NCBI GenBank assembly: GCA_020073445.1
Contig: JAIQFE010000036.1
Location: forward strand, 1 to 61,118
Reading direction: 5' to 3'
Length of the DNA: 61,118 nt
Origin: Terriglobia bacterium
GTDB taxonomy: Bacteria; Acidobacteriota; Terriglobia; Bryobacterales; Bryobacteraceae
Shown here: one piece after another, positions 19,094 to 27,302 of the stretch
How positions within the stretch are numbered: the first letter of the stretch is position 1
Layout: each line of letters begins with the position of its first letter
Program-made: the position numbers and the translations under genes
Notes under the pieces: model-generated
The model's database searches: none
What the model saw: only the letters and a program-made list of their open reading frames with translations
What the model was told of the DNA's origin: nothing

Positions 19094-19567
19094 ATGCAAG
19101 AGCTCATAAAGAAATTGCAGGACGAAATCGCGGCGCTCGAAAACGAGTTCCGCATTGAGCTCCCCCGGGAGATCCTGAAAGCCCGCGCCCACGGCGATCT
19201 CAAGGAAAATGCCGAGTATCACGCGGCCAAGGAGCGGCAGGGCATGGTCAACGCCCGCCTGAACCAGCTCAATGCCCGGTTGCGGGAACTCTCGATGATC
19301 GATATGTCCAAGATCCCGCACGACCGAGCGGGGCTGGGCTCTATCGTAACCGTGCTCGACCTCGACAAAGACGAGAAGATCCGTTATAAGCTGGTGACGA
19401 GCGAAGACGTGGATGCCAAGAAGGGTATGATTTCCACCACCTCTCCGATCGGCCGTGGCTTGCTGGGCAAGCAGGTCGGCGATACCGTGAAAATCCAGAT
19501 TCCCGGCGGCGCCCGGGAAATGGAGATCGTGGAGCTGATCACCATTCATCAAACGGAGGCGAAGTAG
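19094..19567 (+). CDS. greA: Transcription elongation factor GreA
   Basis: 157 residues, full length. The N-terminal coiled coil that enters the RNA-polymerase secondary channel carries the acidic tip (LENEFRIELPREILKARAH) and the signature GDLKENAEYHAAKERQ. The C-terminal FKBP-like domain ends with SPIGRGLLGKQVGDTV. It rescues backtracked polymerase by stimulating transcript cleavage. The phosphatidyltransferase gene starts 3 bp after its stop. Confidence 0.96.
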   Translation: MQELIKKLQDEIAALENEFRIELPREILKARAHGDLKENAEYHAAKERQGMVNARLNQLNARLRELSMIDMSKIPHDRAGLGSIVTVLDLDKDEKIRYKLVTSEDVDAKKGMISTTSPIGRGLLGKQVGDTVKIQIPGGAREMEIVELITIHQTEAK

Positions 19568-19570
19568 TCC

Positions 19571-20209
19571 ATGAGCTGGACCGGCGCCATCGGCTGGGCG
19601 TGCAACAAGGTCATCCGGCTGATCGTGCGCGGGCTTGCGCTCTCCAAGATCCATCCCAACGTGCTCACCTTCGTGGGCCTGGTGATCAACGTTGGCGCTG
19701 CGGTTCTTCTGGCGTCGGGACAATTCCGCTGGGCTGGTGTCGTGATCATCGGCGCAGGGCTGTTCGACATGGTGGACGGGCGCGTGGCCCGCGAAACCAA
19801 TCGCGTCACACGCTTCGGCGGATTCTTCGATTCCGTCCTGGACCGCTATTCGGATCTGGCGCTGCTGATGGGATTGCTGGTTTGGTACGGAACGATCAAC
19901 CGGCCGTTTTACGTGGTGCTGACCGCGCTGGTGATGGCCGCCTCGGTGATGATCAGCTATGCTCGCGCGCGGGCGGAGAACTCAATTCCCACCTGCAAGG
20001 TCGGATTCATGGAGCGGCCCGAGCGCGTCGTGCTGCTGATCATTGGCGCACTGTTCGACCGCATGGCTCCGGTGCTATGGGTAATCGCGGTGCTGGGAAA
20101 CCTGACAGTGGTCCACCGCATGGTATTCACATTTCAGCAAGCCAAGCTTCTGGAAGAAGCGCAACTGCACGCCGCACCTGCCGTTCGCACGGCCGAGAAC
20201 GGCCGCTAA
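19571..20209 (+). CDS. CDP-alcohol phosphatidyltransferase
   Basis: 212-residue membrane enzyme with about five to six hydrophobic segments. The catalytic signature D-G-x2-A-R-x8-G-x3-D-x3-D is complete in FDMVDGRVARETNRV plus RFGGFFDSVLDRYSD. Enzymes of this class join CDP-diacylglycerol to an alcohol such as glycerol-phosphate or inositol-phosphate in phospholipid synthesis; the acceptor cannot be read from sequence. Its end overlaps the end of the convergent MmgE/PrpD gene by 4 bp. Confidence 0.92.
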   Translation: MSWTGAIGWACNKVIRLIVRGLALSKIHPNVLTFVGLVINVGAAVLLASGQFRWAGVVIIGAGLFDMVDGRVARETNRVTRFGGFFDSVLDRYSDLALLMGLLVWYGTINRPFYVVLTALVMAASVMISYARARAENSIPTCKVGFMERPERVVLLIIGALFDRMAPVLWVIAVLGNLTVVHRMVFTFQQAKLLEEAQLHAAPAVRTAENGR

Positions 20210-21477
20210 AAGATCAAGCCCACGTTCTCCAGCTGATCCAATTTGTCGACCTTCTGCTCGATTCCTATTGCTGCCGCGCCGGCAGCGCTGCGGAATCGCG
20301 CGCGGATCTGATCGGGCGTAGCCGGAACCAGGTCGGACAGTTTCTTTCGCAGCACTTTACCATCGCTTAAAGTGACGATCACTTCCGACCCCTGCACGCC
20401 CGGATACGCTTGCGTGAGTTGCGGGTCTTCTTCCAATTTCGTCACGCTTATCAGCCGCGCGATCTCGGGATCGTCGAGCCGGCGATAGTTGCTCTCCTCG
20501 ATCGACCGCCGCGCGAGTGTCGCCGCGACGCAGAAGTGGATGCTCATCTTGGCTTGTAAGACCCGCTCGAATGGACCTGCCGCGTTGCAGCCCGGGTAGT
20601 GGATCGCCGCCGCGGTGCATTTCACATGAACGGCGGTGACGTCGTGGCTATCGACTCCTATGGCCAGCGCAGCCTGACACGCCGTCTGCGCGTAATTACA
20701 GGCCGGCGCGGGCTTGTGATACACGGAGAATATTTCGAGGTCTCCCGAGAACGGTGTGACGGCAGAAACGCGATCTCGATGCCGAAGAGCCGCGAATAAT
20801 CCCGCGGGTCCGTCCAAGGCGGTTTCCGATCCAAACGCGCCCAGCTCGGCCAGTTCGACCGCAGTGACTGCGTTGCGCGCGGCGAATCCCGCGTGAAAGA
20901 ACATGTCGTCGGCGCCCGACGCGGGCCATTCATTCAAGCCTGCGGTGGCATTCGCCGCGAGTCCAAGCGCACTCACGCCCGCGTCTTCCGTGAACCCGAG
21001 CATCCGGCTTCCGGCGACAGATGCGCCCAGCGGTCCGGTGATGCCAGTGGGCCGGAAGATCCGCACCGTCTCCTGATCCATCAGCGCACGGCCAACGGAC
21101 GCGCCTATTTCGTATCCACACACCGCTCCGGCGATAAAATCGCGCCCGCTCACTCTGCGCGACTGCGCCAGCGCTAGAAGAGTCGGGAAGATCACGATCC
21201 CCAGGTGGCTGACCGATCCGGTATGCATGTCTTCCCGAACCAGCCCATGGCCCAAGACAGCGTTGGCGAAGGCTGCTTCCGCAGCCGATGCTCGCGTCTG
21301 CGCGCCGATCACCGACGCCGGGCCGCTACCTGCGCGTCCAGCAATCTCAATTGCCTGTCGGCTCGGAGAAAGATTCAGCGATTCATACGCGCAGGATAGA
21401 AAATCCAGCAGCGCGATTTTGACCTTCGCGATTGCGCCGGGCGACAGATCAGTAAATTCGCGCGCCGCGCGGACCAA
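20206..21477 (-). CDS. MmgE/PrpD-family protein (2-methylcitrate dehydratase-like)
   Basis: 423 residues with the PrpD all-helical domain (KVKIALLDFLSCAYESL, GHGLVREDMHTGSVSHLG) and the smaller C-terminal domain (HVKCTAAAIHYPGCNA). Members include 2-methylcitrate dehydratase, iminodisuccinate epimerase and cis-aconitate decarboxylase, so the reaction is not certain. No ATG fits: the best start is TTG at 21477, 20 bp after the DUF6152 stop on the same strand, which suggests co-transcription with the secreted-protein module. Confidence 0.85.
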   Translation of the reverse strand: MVRAAREFTDLSPGAIAKVKIALLDFLSCAYESLNLSPSRQAIEIAGRAGSGPASVIGAQTRASAAEAAFANAVLGHGLVREDMHTGSVSHLGIVIFPTLLALAQSRRVSGRDFIAGAVCGYEIGASVGRALMDQETVRIFRPTGITGPLGASVAGSRMLGFTEDAGVSALGLAANATAGLNEWPASGADDMFFHAGFAARNAVTAVELAELGAFGSETALDGPAGLFAALRHRDRVSAVTPFSGDLEIFSVYHKPAPACNYAQTACQAALAIGVDSHDVTAVHVKCTAAAIHYPGCNAAGPFERVLQAKMSIHFCVAATLARRSIEESNYRRLDDPEIARLISVTKLEEDPQLTQAYPGVQGSEVIVTLSDGKVLRKKLSDLVPATPDQIRARFRSAAGAAAIGIEQKVDKLDQLENVGLIF

Positions 21478-21497
21478 TTTTCGAGAAAGAGTCAGAA

Positions 21498-21929
21498 CTA
21501 TTTACCCGGACCGGGATCTGCCGGAGCGCCCGTACCCGACGATCCCAAGAACAGCTTCTTTCCGTCCGGATACGTGATGTTCGAGCCGTTGGCGCGATTC
21601 GACCCGTCCTTGGCCTGGAAGCCGTCGACGGCGATCTTCTGGCCCTTTTCGAGCGAACCCTTGTTGAAGCCGCGGCGCAGGAGAATGTTCGGACTGCCGC
21701 CTTCGACCATCCAGCTGGTCACCTTGCCGTCCGGTTCGGTGACGTCGATATGGATCCAGGTGTGGGGGTTGATCCATTCCATCTGCGTGACCACTCCCTC
21801 CAGATGGACCTGCTTCTTGCCGTCGTACTCCGCCGCGAAAGCATGATGCGCCTGCACCGGCGACACGACCAGCGACATACCAAACAAGCAGCCCACAGTC
21901 GCGATCGCAATCGAGAGGCTTTTTCGCAT
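21498..21929 (-). CDS. DUF6152 secreted protein (copy S1)
   Basis: 143 residues. A signal peptide ends VSPVQA and the predicted mature protein starts HHAFAAEYDG. The conserved core follows: a beta-rich fold with WINPHTWIHIDV, WMVEGGSPNILL and DGFQAKDGSNRANGSNITY. The four histidines (HH, NPH, WIH) and absence of cysteine in the mature part are shared with the two other copies at 26341 and 26867. No biochemical role is known to me. It is the third gene of module one (B-A-S), 27 bp after the A-type gene. Confidence 0.83.
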   Translation of the reverse strand: MRKSLSIAIATVGCLFGMSLVVSPVQAHHAFAAEYDGKKQVHLEGVVTQMEWINPHTWIHIDVTEPDGKVTSWMVEGGSPNILLRRGFNKGSLEKGQKIAVDGFQAKDGSNRANGSNITYPDGKKLFLGSSGTGAPADPGPGK

Positions 21930-21956
21930 GAGATAGTCTCCTGTCCTGAATCGATC

Positions 21957-23000
21957 TTACTTCTTGCCGGCCTTGGCCGCTTCCTCGGCGGCCTTTTCTT
22001 CCGCCCGAGCGCCCTTCAGCATGTTGAACATCGCGTAGTTGCCTTCGTGGCAGGCGTACTCATACAACGGAAACTCCGGATTCAACCGCAGCGGCATCCG
22101 GATGGTCCACGGCCGGACCCATGTTTTCGGATCGTTGATGGTGGCGGTGTATTCCATCATGTCGGGCGCGGTGCGCGTCCACTTTTCCGTGAGAACCATG
22201 TCGGCGCTATGGGGAGTGCCGCCACCGTTCAGCCCGATCCCGTTCTTATCGCCCAGGAAATTGGTGGTTTCGATCACCAGCGTGTTGCCTTCCCAATGGC
22301 CGCGTGAATCGCCCATATAGGACTTGATGTTCGAACCTTCATGCGGGCGCCCATCGAGCGGAACGATCTTGGTCTCGTGAATCATTTCGTAGCGGATCGC
22401 CACGTAGCCGGGACCCTGCACGATCTGCGTTCCGTTGTTATAAATCACCGGCAGGATCGATCCCATCACGCCGCGCGAGATGCAGCGGTCATACAGGCTC
22501 TGGTCTTCCCACGTTTCGTTGGGACCGTGCCCTTGCTTCGCCTGCTTGGCCTGCGCTGCTTTCTGCTTGGCGAGATCGGTCAGCTCGGGAATTCTGCCAT
22601 TCGGAGGATCGACCACCAGCGACGTGATCTTCTGGGGCCTTCCGTGCTCCAGCCAGTATCCGGGAGGATTGATGCCGACTTTCGAATCCTTGGAAACGTA
22701 CGCAACCCTGTCGTTCTCGGCGGTTCGCTCCGCCTTAGCTTGACGCTGCGCGAATTCCTCTTCGGTGACGTCGGTGCGATCTCCTGCCTTGAGGTCGCGC
22801 TGCAGGGGCACCTCAATCAGGTCGGTTCCGGGCCACAGGCCCTGAAGATCGGGATCGCCCCAGGGAAGCTTGGGCGGTGTGTAGGCAGACTTCTTAGCCT
22901 TGGTTGTTGGGGCTTGACCCACAATGGGCAGGGTAGCCAGCAGCACGGAAACAAGTACTGCCGTCAGCACCATCAGAGACGTTAGGACACGCTGCCTCAT
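21957..23000 (-). CDS. Secreted GHWEG-motif protein, A type (copy A1)
   Basis: 347 residues, signal peptide ending LPIVGQ. The A-type layout is PKLPWGDPDLQGLW near the N-terminus, LVVDPPNGRIPEL, LYDRCISRG, IVQGPGYVAIRYEMIHE, the motif RGHWEGNTLVIETTNF and a C-terminal YEYACHEGNYAM. The mature protein has exactly two cysteines (in DRC and YAC), as do all four paralogues in the window. The lysine/alanine-rich tail is extra. Function unknown. It starts 16 bp after copy B1. Confidence 0.8.
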   Translation of the reverse strand: MRQRVLTSLMVLTAVLVSVLLATLPIVGQAPTTKAKKSAYTPPKLPWGDPDLQGLWPGTDLIEVPLQRDLKAGDRTDVTEEEFAQRQAKAERTAENDRVAYVSKDSKVGINPPGYWLEHGRPQKITSLVVDPPNGRIPELTDLAKQKAAQAKQAKQGHGPNETWEDQSLYDRCISRGVMGSILPVIYNNGTQIVQGPGYVAIRYEMIHETKIVPLDGRPHEGSNIKSYMGDSRGHWEGNTLVIETTNFLGDKNGIGLNGGGTPHSADMVLTEKWTRTAPDMMEYTATINDPKTWVRPWTIRMPLRLNPEFPLYEYACHEGNYAMFNMLKGARAEEKAAEEAAKAGKK

Positions 23001-23016
23001 ACGGGGTCTCCTTTAC

Positions 23017-23865
23017 CTACTTTGTAGTCGGCTGTTTCTTGTACTTACCGTACAGCAATTCCTCGGCGAACTCGACGCACTTGAACTCCAGAATCTGGGC
23101 GTTCTTCTCGGCTCGTTTGTACAGCGGCAAGCTGATCTTCCAAGGCTTGGTGAACACGCTCGCGTCCTCAATGGTCGCCTCATAATCCATGACGTCGTTG
23201 CTGCGGCGCTTGTAACGCTCCACCACGTGCAGCTTGTCACTGGCGTAATTCCCTGCCCGATCGAACCAGCTAAGCCCGTTCAAACCAGTGACATCCACCA
23301 CCAGGGTGTCGCCTTCCCAGTGGCCGTTCGACGTTCCCATCCAGGTGTCGGAGCCGGCTTCGATCGGTTTCCCCATGTTGATCAGCTGGTTGGCGCTCGC
23401 GTACTCGTACGCCATTAGAATGTCTTTGTTGGACTGGATGATCTGGAACGGATACGGCATGTAGGTCGCGCGGGGGATCCCGGGCATATAGCACTTGGCT
23501 TCGGGATCCTCGGCGGGCCAGTTGGCCTTGTTCTGCTTCTTCTTTTCAAGCGCCGCCGGCTTGTAGGGGATCTCGTTGCCTTCGACCACTCCTTGGCCGG
23601 CAGGGATCGCGCCAATCGCGCCAAGCTGCCAGAATGGTCCGGGCGCCGGAGAATGATCCTGGATGTCCCAGTTGGCCGTGCCGATGTACTCCCACACGCC
23701 GTTCAGATTAGGCTTACCGTCGGACATCCGAAGTCCCTTGCCGACCGCTTTGGCAACTGCTTTCGCGGGAGCCGCTGGGGCCTGGGCTCGACCGGGAGTC
23801 AGCGTGAGCGAGACACAGACAACCGCAGCGGCGGCCGTGGATAGGAAAGCGAGCGTGTTGCGCAT
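23017..23865 (-). CDS. Secreted GHWEG-motif protein, B type (copy B1)
   Basis: 282 residues from ATG 23865 (a longer frame to 23973 is promoter DNA). The signal peptide spans about residues 1-27 and ends TPGRAQA. B-type layout: [75 protein letters not shown] and [17 protein letters not shown]. Two cysteines in the mature part align with those of A-type proteins, so both types are probably one superfamily. It is the first gene of module one and has its own promoter at 23918-23946. Confidence 0.8.
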   Translation of the reverse strand: MRNTLAFLSTAAAAVVCVSLTLTPGRAQAPAAPAKAVAKAVGKGLRMSDGKPNLNGVWEYIGTANWDIQDHSPAPGPFWQLGAIGAIPAGQGVVEGNEIPYKPAALEKKKQNKANWPAEDPEAKCYMPGIPRATYMPYPFQIIQSNKDILMAYEYASANQLINMGKPIEAGSDTWMGTSNGHWEGDTLVVDVTGLNGLSWFDRAGNYASDKLHVVERYKRRSNDVMDYEATIEDASVFTKPWKISLPLYKRAEKNAQILEFKCVEFAEELLYGKYKKQPTTK

Positions 23866-23917
23866 ATAGAGAGTCGAGAATGTCCGCGACGAGACGCGGG
23901 TGCGCCGTCGGCATTTA

Positions 23918-23946
23918 ATCGTACATTTGAACCGAGTGGGTGTCAA
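23918..23946 (-). promoter_or_regulatory. Sigma-70 promoter of module one (before B1)
   Basis: Minus strand: TTGACA (23946-23941), 17-base spacer, TACGAT (23923-23918), about 46 bases of leader. The -10 surroundings (AAATGTACGATTAAATGCC) are nearly identical to the promoter before copy B2 at 29230-29258, which points to shared ancestry or shared regulation. Confidence 0.65.
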
Positions 23947-23956
23947 TCTGCGGCCT

Positions 23957-25308
23957 CTAAGGAACACCAGCAACGGAGGGTTTGGTAGAAAGCGGAGCGG
24001 TCACAGGGAAGTTCGGATGAATTAGAAATCTGTAGGCCCCGCAAGCACCCGCAGCGGCCGGCTGGGCACAGGCCAGAGTTAGTGTGTTGAACATCAAATC
24101 GATACGAGTATTGAATGAGCCGTGCGGATCTGAGAGATCGTCGAATGTCGCTGCCAGAAGGCCCGCCTGACCAGTCACCATGCTCAATTTCGCCAATGCT
24201 CCCGCGCCAGCATAGGGATCGAATCCAGCGCCCAGCATCAACATCATTCCGAAGAGATCAGCATCCTGCTCGACATTAGCGATTAGCAAAGTCTTGCCAC
24301 GTTGAAATTGCGCGACATGACCCAGTTCATGCCCCACAATAAACGCGAGTTCACTCGAAGAATCACTGATCAGCTCCGATACGCTCAAATTAATTTGGAT
24401 GCTTCCTGGCCGGCCGAACGCGTTTATGACTTGGTCCGGGCTGATTACAAGATTCGCCGCGTTTGGTGCGTTGAGATTTACCCCGGTCAACCCAGCGCTT
24501 GCGACGAGTGAGGGCGCCGCAGCCAAGAGCTTCCAGTAAACATTCCAGATCCGATCGAAGTGATCTATCGGCCAAACCAAACGGCCCGGCGGCAGCGTCG
24601 ACAGCAGAGGGCCGTTGACGTTCAGAGTCCACGCCAGAAACTGATCTGTTCCCGAAGTTGTCGGGAAGATCCGTATGGAGCCGGTATAGCCTAATGGGAG
24701 GCTGGAAATCTTCTGAGCGAGACCAAAGGCCGAGTATTCGTTCGGCCCCAGATTGATCGCGGCGGTCCCGACTATGACGCCATTCGAGTCCAACGCCGTG
24801 ATCTGAAAGCTTCTGGCCACGGAGTAGATGTTCACCATCGCGATGCTGAGATCCCGGTTGGCCGGCGAGAAATATTGCTGGGACGGAAGCGTCGCGGGAG
24901 CGGATAGCTCCACTGTGGCAACGCCGTTATCGATCCGTCTGAAGAACACCGTTCCTTGCAGGGGAAGACTGGCCGTGGCAACCGCGTAACCGGTAACCGT
25001 CTTGGACGAAGCGATCGTACTGCGAAGGGTAAGGGAGCCAGCAGGAGGAATTATGAATAACTGAGTACTGAGCGGTCCCGAGCCCAGATCCAATGGGAGA
25101 GCCTTACCGTCATCCCCAAAGGTAAACAGAAATACGGCGGCGGGAAGCGTCAGATGGGGATTTACGAAGACGAACGAAGTCTGCCACTTCTGGACCGCAT
25201 CTCCACCATCGGCCAGATGCGGAAAATACAAATTGACTGGGCGCCGTCAGGGTCAAATTGAGCAAAGCAGGACGCCGCCAGGAGCAGGAAATAGGTGAGT
25301 TTGAGCAT
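23957..25308 (-). pseudogene. Secreted M48-type metalloprotease with beta-rich N-terminal domain; apparent frameshift
   Basis: The main frame (25231-23957, 424 codons) starts without an ATG at LYFPHLADGGDAVQKW. It has about 210 residues of beta-rich sequence, then an M48-like zinc site: HELGH with the downstream Glu in EQDADLFGM. A signal peptide in another frame starts at ATG 25308 (MLKLTYFLLLAASCFAQ). The catalytic frame has a TGA at 25249-25247 and the signal frame stops at 25162, so joining them needs a one-base shift in between (a missing base near 25240 would restore it). It may be a recent mutation, a sequencing error, or frameshifting. Confidence 0.6.
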
Positions 25309-25325
25309 GGGAAGAATCTTCCCAT
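25307..25325. promoter_or_regulatory. Inverted repeat covering the start codon of the M48 gene
   Basis: ATGGGAAGA, one central base, TCTTCCCAT: perfect 9-base arms. On the minus strand the first arm carries the only purine-rich ribosome-site candidate (GGGAAGA) and the second arm ends in the ATG of the signal-peptide frame. It could be an operator or an RNA fold that hides the start. Confidence 0.5.
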
Positions 25326-25393
25326 CAATTCTAAAAAAAACCTGCGAATTATTCCACGAAATAAAGCGAACGCGCGAGTGAAACTTGGGCGTA

Positions 25394-26344
25394 CTACTTG
25401 GATGCGGCCTTTTTTTCGTCGGCGCGGGCGCCGGCCAGCATGCCTTCCATCGCGTAATTGCCCTCATTGCAGGCGTATTCGATGATGGGACCCTCGGTTC
25501 GCTTCATCGGGATCTGCGCGGTCCACCGCTTGGTGAAAGCCGACGGATCGTCCACCGTGAACTCGTACATAACGGTGTCCGGCGCAGTGCGCGTGAAGCG
25601 CTCGACCAGGTGCATGTCCTGACTCGCGCGCTGAAAGCGGGTTTTATCGTTGAAGTTGGTGGTTTCGACCACCAGCGTGTTGCCTTCCCAGTGGCCGCGC
25701 GAATCTCCCAGCCATTCCCGAATCTTGGCATCCACGTGAGGCCGCGGATCGATGGGGATGATCCTTGCGTCGTGAATCATTTCGACCAGGATGACCACGT
25801 ATCCCGGGCCCTGCACGATCTGATAGTTGTTGTTGTAAAAGCTCGGCATCATCGGCGGACCAGCGGTCGGCCAGAGGATGCAGCGTTCGGGCAAGGACCG
25901 GTCTTCGGGACCTTCCGGCGGCCTGTTGAATCCGACTGGAGGGCCTGCGGGCGCGCCGGCCTTGCGCGGAATGTGTCCATCGGGCGGGTCGATCACCAGG
26001 GAAGTCCGCAGCGTCTCGACCACTTTGGTCCCGCGGTCGTACCAAGCATCGTTATAGGCGCGATTGAGGTCGGCTTGCGCGCCGCCATCCCGGCGATCCG
26101 CGTTGTTGCGATCGACGGTGTCCTTCTCATACTGGCGTGCTTCCGCCGGAGTAAAGAACTCCTTGCCTGCGAGATTGGCGGGGCGCTCCAGCGGAGTGAT
26201 CGTGACGTTAGTCCAGACGCCTTGCAGATCGGGTTGGCCATCGGGCGTGCGCGGCGGATTGTACTTACCCTGGCCGGCCTTACTCTGTGCTGCGAGCGTG
26301 CCCGTCAGAATCACGACCGCCAGCGCGATAACTTTGCCGCTCAT
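25394..26344 (-). CDS. Secreted GHWEG-motif protein, A type (copy A2)
   Basis: 316 residues; signal peptide about 1-19 (ALAVVILTGTLAAQ). A-type landmarks: PRTPDGQPDLQGVWTNVT, LVIDPPDGHIPRKAG, PERCILWPTAGPPMMP, YQIVQGPGYVVILVEMIHD, RGHWEGNTLVVETTNF and IEYACNEGNYAMEGM. Two mature cysteines at the shared positions. Compared with A1 it lacks the long lysine-rich tail. It is the last gene of module two and its start overlaps the stop of the preceding DUF6152 gene by 4 bp. Confidence 0.8.
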   Translation of the reverse strand: MSGKVIALAVVILTGTLAAQSKAGQGKYNPPRTPDGQPDLQGVWTNVTITPLERPANLAGKEFFTPAEARQYEKDTVDRNNADRRDGGAQADLNRAYNDAWYDRGTKVVETLRTSLVIDPPDGHIPRKAGAPAGPPVGFNRPPEGPEDRSLPERCILWPTAGPPMMPSFYNNNYQIVQGPGYVVILVEMIHDARIIPIDPRPHVDAKIREWLGDSRGHWEGNTLVVETTNFNDKTRFQRASQDMHLVERFTRTAPDTVMYEFTVDDPSAFTKRWTAQIPMKRTEGPIIEYACNEGNYAMEGMLAGARADEKKAASK

Positions 26345-26751
26345 TTCGCGTTCGGTTGTTCGTCGGGATTCGATCCACCCACGAACAGCTTCTTGCCGTC
26401 GGCGAAGGTAATGTCCCTGCCGTTTGCTCGATTGGACCCGTCCTTGGCCTGATAGCCGTCGACCAGAATCTCGGTTCCCTGCGGCAGAGCATCCTTGTTG
26501 ACACCGCGGCGAAACAGCGCGTTCGGGCTGCCGCCTTCCACCATCCAGCGGGTCACCTTGCCGTCGGCATCCTTCACGTCCATATGGATCCAGGAGTGTG
26601 GATTGATGAACTCGACTTTGACGACGGTCCCCTTCAGCTTCACCGGCTTCTGCGCATCGAATTCCGCCGCAAAAGCGTGATGCGCCCGCATCGGCGCGGC
26701 CGACATCAGCAGCCCTGCGATCCCCAACGCAATGGCCAGTCTATTCCACAT
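26341..26751 (-). CDS. DUF6152 secreted protein (copy S2)
   Basis: 136 residues from ATG 26751, which has an AAGGAG site 8 bases upstream; a longer frame to 26886 is not used. Signal peptide ends APMRA and the mature start would be HHAFAAEFDAQ. Core motifs FINPHSWIHMDV, WMVEGGSPNALFRRGV and DGYQAKDGSNRANGRDIT match the other two copies. There is no mature cysteine. It lies between copy S3 and copy A2 in module two; the gap to S3 is 115 bp and contains a GC-rich hairpin (GCGGCCGC repeats at about 26825-26845). Confidence 0.82.
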   Translation of the reverse strand: MWNRLAIALGIAGLLMSAAPMRAHHAFAAEFDAQKPVKLKGTVVKVEFINPHSWIHMDVKDADGKVTRWMVEGGSPNALFRRGVNKDALPQGTEILVDGYQAKDGSNRANGRDITFADGKKLFVGGSNPDEQPNAK

Positions 26752-26866
26752 AAGATTGCTCCTTCGTGCTTGGAACCATCGTACTCCTTCGGCTGCGTTC
26801 CCGCAGGCCCAGAAAATGAGAAAGGCGGCCGCGTTTGCGGCCGCCCGTGGATCCACACACCTGCAG

Positions 26867-27283
26867 TTATTGTTTGCCGTCGCCATTGGAGCCAGGAGCC
26901 GAGCCGCCCATGAACAGCCGCTTACCGTCCTTGGCGTAGGTCAGATTGGCGCCCACCGCCCGGTTGGCACCGTCCTTGGCCTGGTAACCTTCGACGATGA
27001 TCTCGGTTCCTTCGGGCAAAGATTCCTTGCTGAAGCCGTTGCGGAACAGCGAATTGGGGCTGCCGCCCTCCACCATCCAAGGAGTGATCTTACCGTCGGC
27101 GCCCTTCACATCAAGATGGATCCAGGAATGCGGATTGACCAGTTCCCACTTGGTGACGACGCCCTGCAGTTTGACCGGCGCCTTCTCGTTAAATTCCGCC
27201 GCGAAGGCGTGATGCGCCCGGACCGGCGCTACGGCGATCAGCATTCCTGCGCCAGCAAGGACAAGGGCTAGCTTCGTTCGCAT
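26867..27283 (-). CDS. DUF6152 secreted protein (copy S3)
   Basis: 138 residues from ATG 27283. Signal peptide ends APVRA; predicted mature start HHAFAAEFNEK. Core LVNPHSWIHLDV, WMVEGGSPNSLFRNGF and EGYQAKDGANRAVGANLTY. It is closer in wording to S2 than to S1, which suggests a local duplication after the module itself was copied. The start lies 19 bp after copy A3. Confidence 0.82.
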   Translation of the reverse strand: MRTKLALVLAGAGMLIAVAPVRAHHAFAAEFNEKAPVKLQGVVTKWELVNPHSWIHLDVKGADGKITPWMVEGGSPNSLFRNGFSKESLPEGTEIIVEGYQAKDGANRAVGANLTYAKDGKRLFMGGSAPGSNGDGKQ

Positions 27284-27302
27284 TGTCTTAGCTCCTACTT
27301 CT

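Noticed and set aside
25385-26452. 355-residue plus-strand open frame
   Set aside because: Opposite to copies A2 and S2, whose motifs and signal peptides are clear.
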